This document shows positions 63,470 through 64,000 of a stretch of DNA of 64,000 nucleotides, piece after piece. The stretch covers positions 153,130 through 217,129 of the forward strand of contig VWPU01009690.1 in NCBI GenBank assembly GCA_013398955.1, given 5' to 3'. The first letter of the stretch is position 1, and each line of letters starts with the position of its first letter. Both the position numbers and the translations under genes were made by a program. The stretch is from Callaeas wilsoni (Eukaryota > Chordata > Aves > Passeriformes > Callaeidae). The notes beneath the pieces were generated by a model. It had not been told where the DNA came from, did not search any database, and was given only the letters and a program-made list of their open reading frames with translations.

Positions 63470-64000
63470 CCACTGGTCCACAGGTTCCTTCAGTTCCTTC
63501 CTAAGCTAGTGTTGTAGGTATACCACTACCTTTCCCATCTTTGTCTCCTGGGTCATGAATCTATGCTTTAGAAATGTTTCCAGCTGTCTGTCTCTTGCTT
63601 TTTCCAGAAGTCTCTGAGAAGTCCTTGACCTGGTTAACCCCTTGACTGAGACTGTCAAGGAACACATTGTCATCACTACCCTGCTCAGCTCACCCTGTGA
63701 GGTGAGAGTCGGAGTTGTGACCCAAAGGCAAGGCCCTGTTTGGCTTAGGGCCATCTCCAGCTGCTGGTTTATCATCTTCTGAGGGCAGTCCTCCATTTAC
63801 AGTGTACTGGTGGCTCCAACCATTCATGAACGAAGTGGATACAGCTAAATAGATTGAAAACTGAATTTAATATGCTAAGCCAGATAAAGCAGTTAGCATG
63901 AGTACAAGAAAAGGCTGGGAGGCAGGGTTTATACATCCTAGGGAAGAGAAGATTTTTGGGCGAGATCTTATTGCTGCCCACTGTAGGGGTTTGGGTTCTT
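63470..64000 (-). mobile_element. possible minus-strand LTR / ERV edge
   Basis: Sequence unlike the adjacent CR1. On the minus strand a TATAAA lies at 63928-63933 and an ATTAAA at 63866-63871, about 60 bp apart, as in a compact LTR promoter and poly(A) arrangement. Downstream on that strand is a motifless open frame of 96 codons (63506-63796). The left boundary against CR1 is abrupt. The right end is cut by the window. No recognised family, so this is an inference from layout only. Confidence 0.25.
63928..63933 (-). promoter_or_regulatory. TATA-box-like element
   Basis: TATAAA on the minus strand in a G/C-richer context (GTATAAACCCTGCC), placed as expected for an LTR promoter. Function is not shown. 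Confidence 0.25.

Noticed and set aside
1..64000. CRISPR arrays, operons, tRNA or rRNA genes, phage or plasmid functions
   Set aside because: None seen. The repeat content and absence of dense coding frames mark vertebrate nuclear DNA.

Overview
The window looks like 64 kb of bird nuclear DNA, mostly intergenic or intronic. The sequence is AT-rich and has no long open reading frame. Nearly every recognisable element belongs to the standard avian repeat set: fragments of the CR1 LINE retrotransposon, with the characteristic 3' ends of the 'ACAGAATCATAGAAT' / 'ATTCTATGATTCTGTGA' type, and LTRs of endogenous retroviruses, including one that begins TGTCCTGGTTTCAGC. Microsatellites make up the rest. 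No rRNA, tRNA, CRISPR or prokaryotic gene organisation was seen, and no protein-coding gene could be identified with confidence.

Layout. 1-480: GC-richer patch of unknown origin. 481-6690: AT-rich unique sequence with one weak exon candidate. 7005-11520: dense repeat cluster, with a minus-strand CR1 piece (7005-7810) beside a long, decayed plus-strand CR1 (about 8085-11520) interrupted by a non-CR1, possibly LTR, block (about 9361-10215). 12457-12947: minus-strand solo LTR with a near-perfect 5-bp target duplication. 14266-14678: plus-strand CR1 3' end. 14690-25990: mostly unique sequence with two microsatellites and two plus-strand splice-bounded candidate exons. 26000-29340: degraded LTR remnant, then an ancient L3-like CR1, then a younger CR1 carrying a 37-bp minisatellite. 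29341-43890: unique AT-rich sequence with three minus-strand exon-like segments between 38.6 and 42.3 kb. 43895-44430: plus-strand CR1 3' end. 44431-53984: unique sequence with a large TA/CA microsatellite and one splice-bounded minus-strand open frame. 53985-55680: minus-strand CR1 retaining ORF1 (esterase-type) and a scrap of reverse transcriptase. 55681-63170: unique sequence with two overlapping hairpins and a strand-asymmetric A/C tract. 63175-64000: a plus-strand CR1 endonuclease scrap joined to a possible minus-strand LTR.

How it fits together. The window mostly records retrotransposon history: old CR1 copies broken by later insertions and by internal deletions, with no copy that looks able to move. 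The interest lies in nested insertions, a minisatellite born inside a LINE, and a few exon-like segments with good splice signals that would need transcript data to confirm. I found no clear undescribed biological system. All family assignments are from recognition by eye, without a database search.
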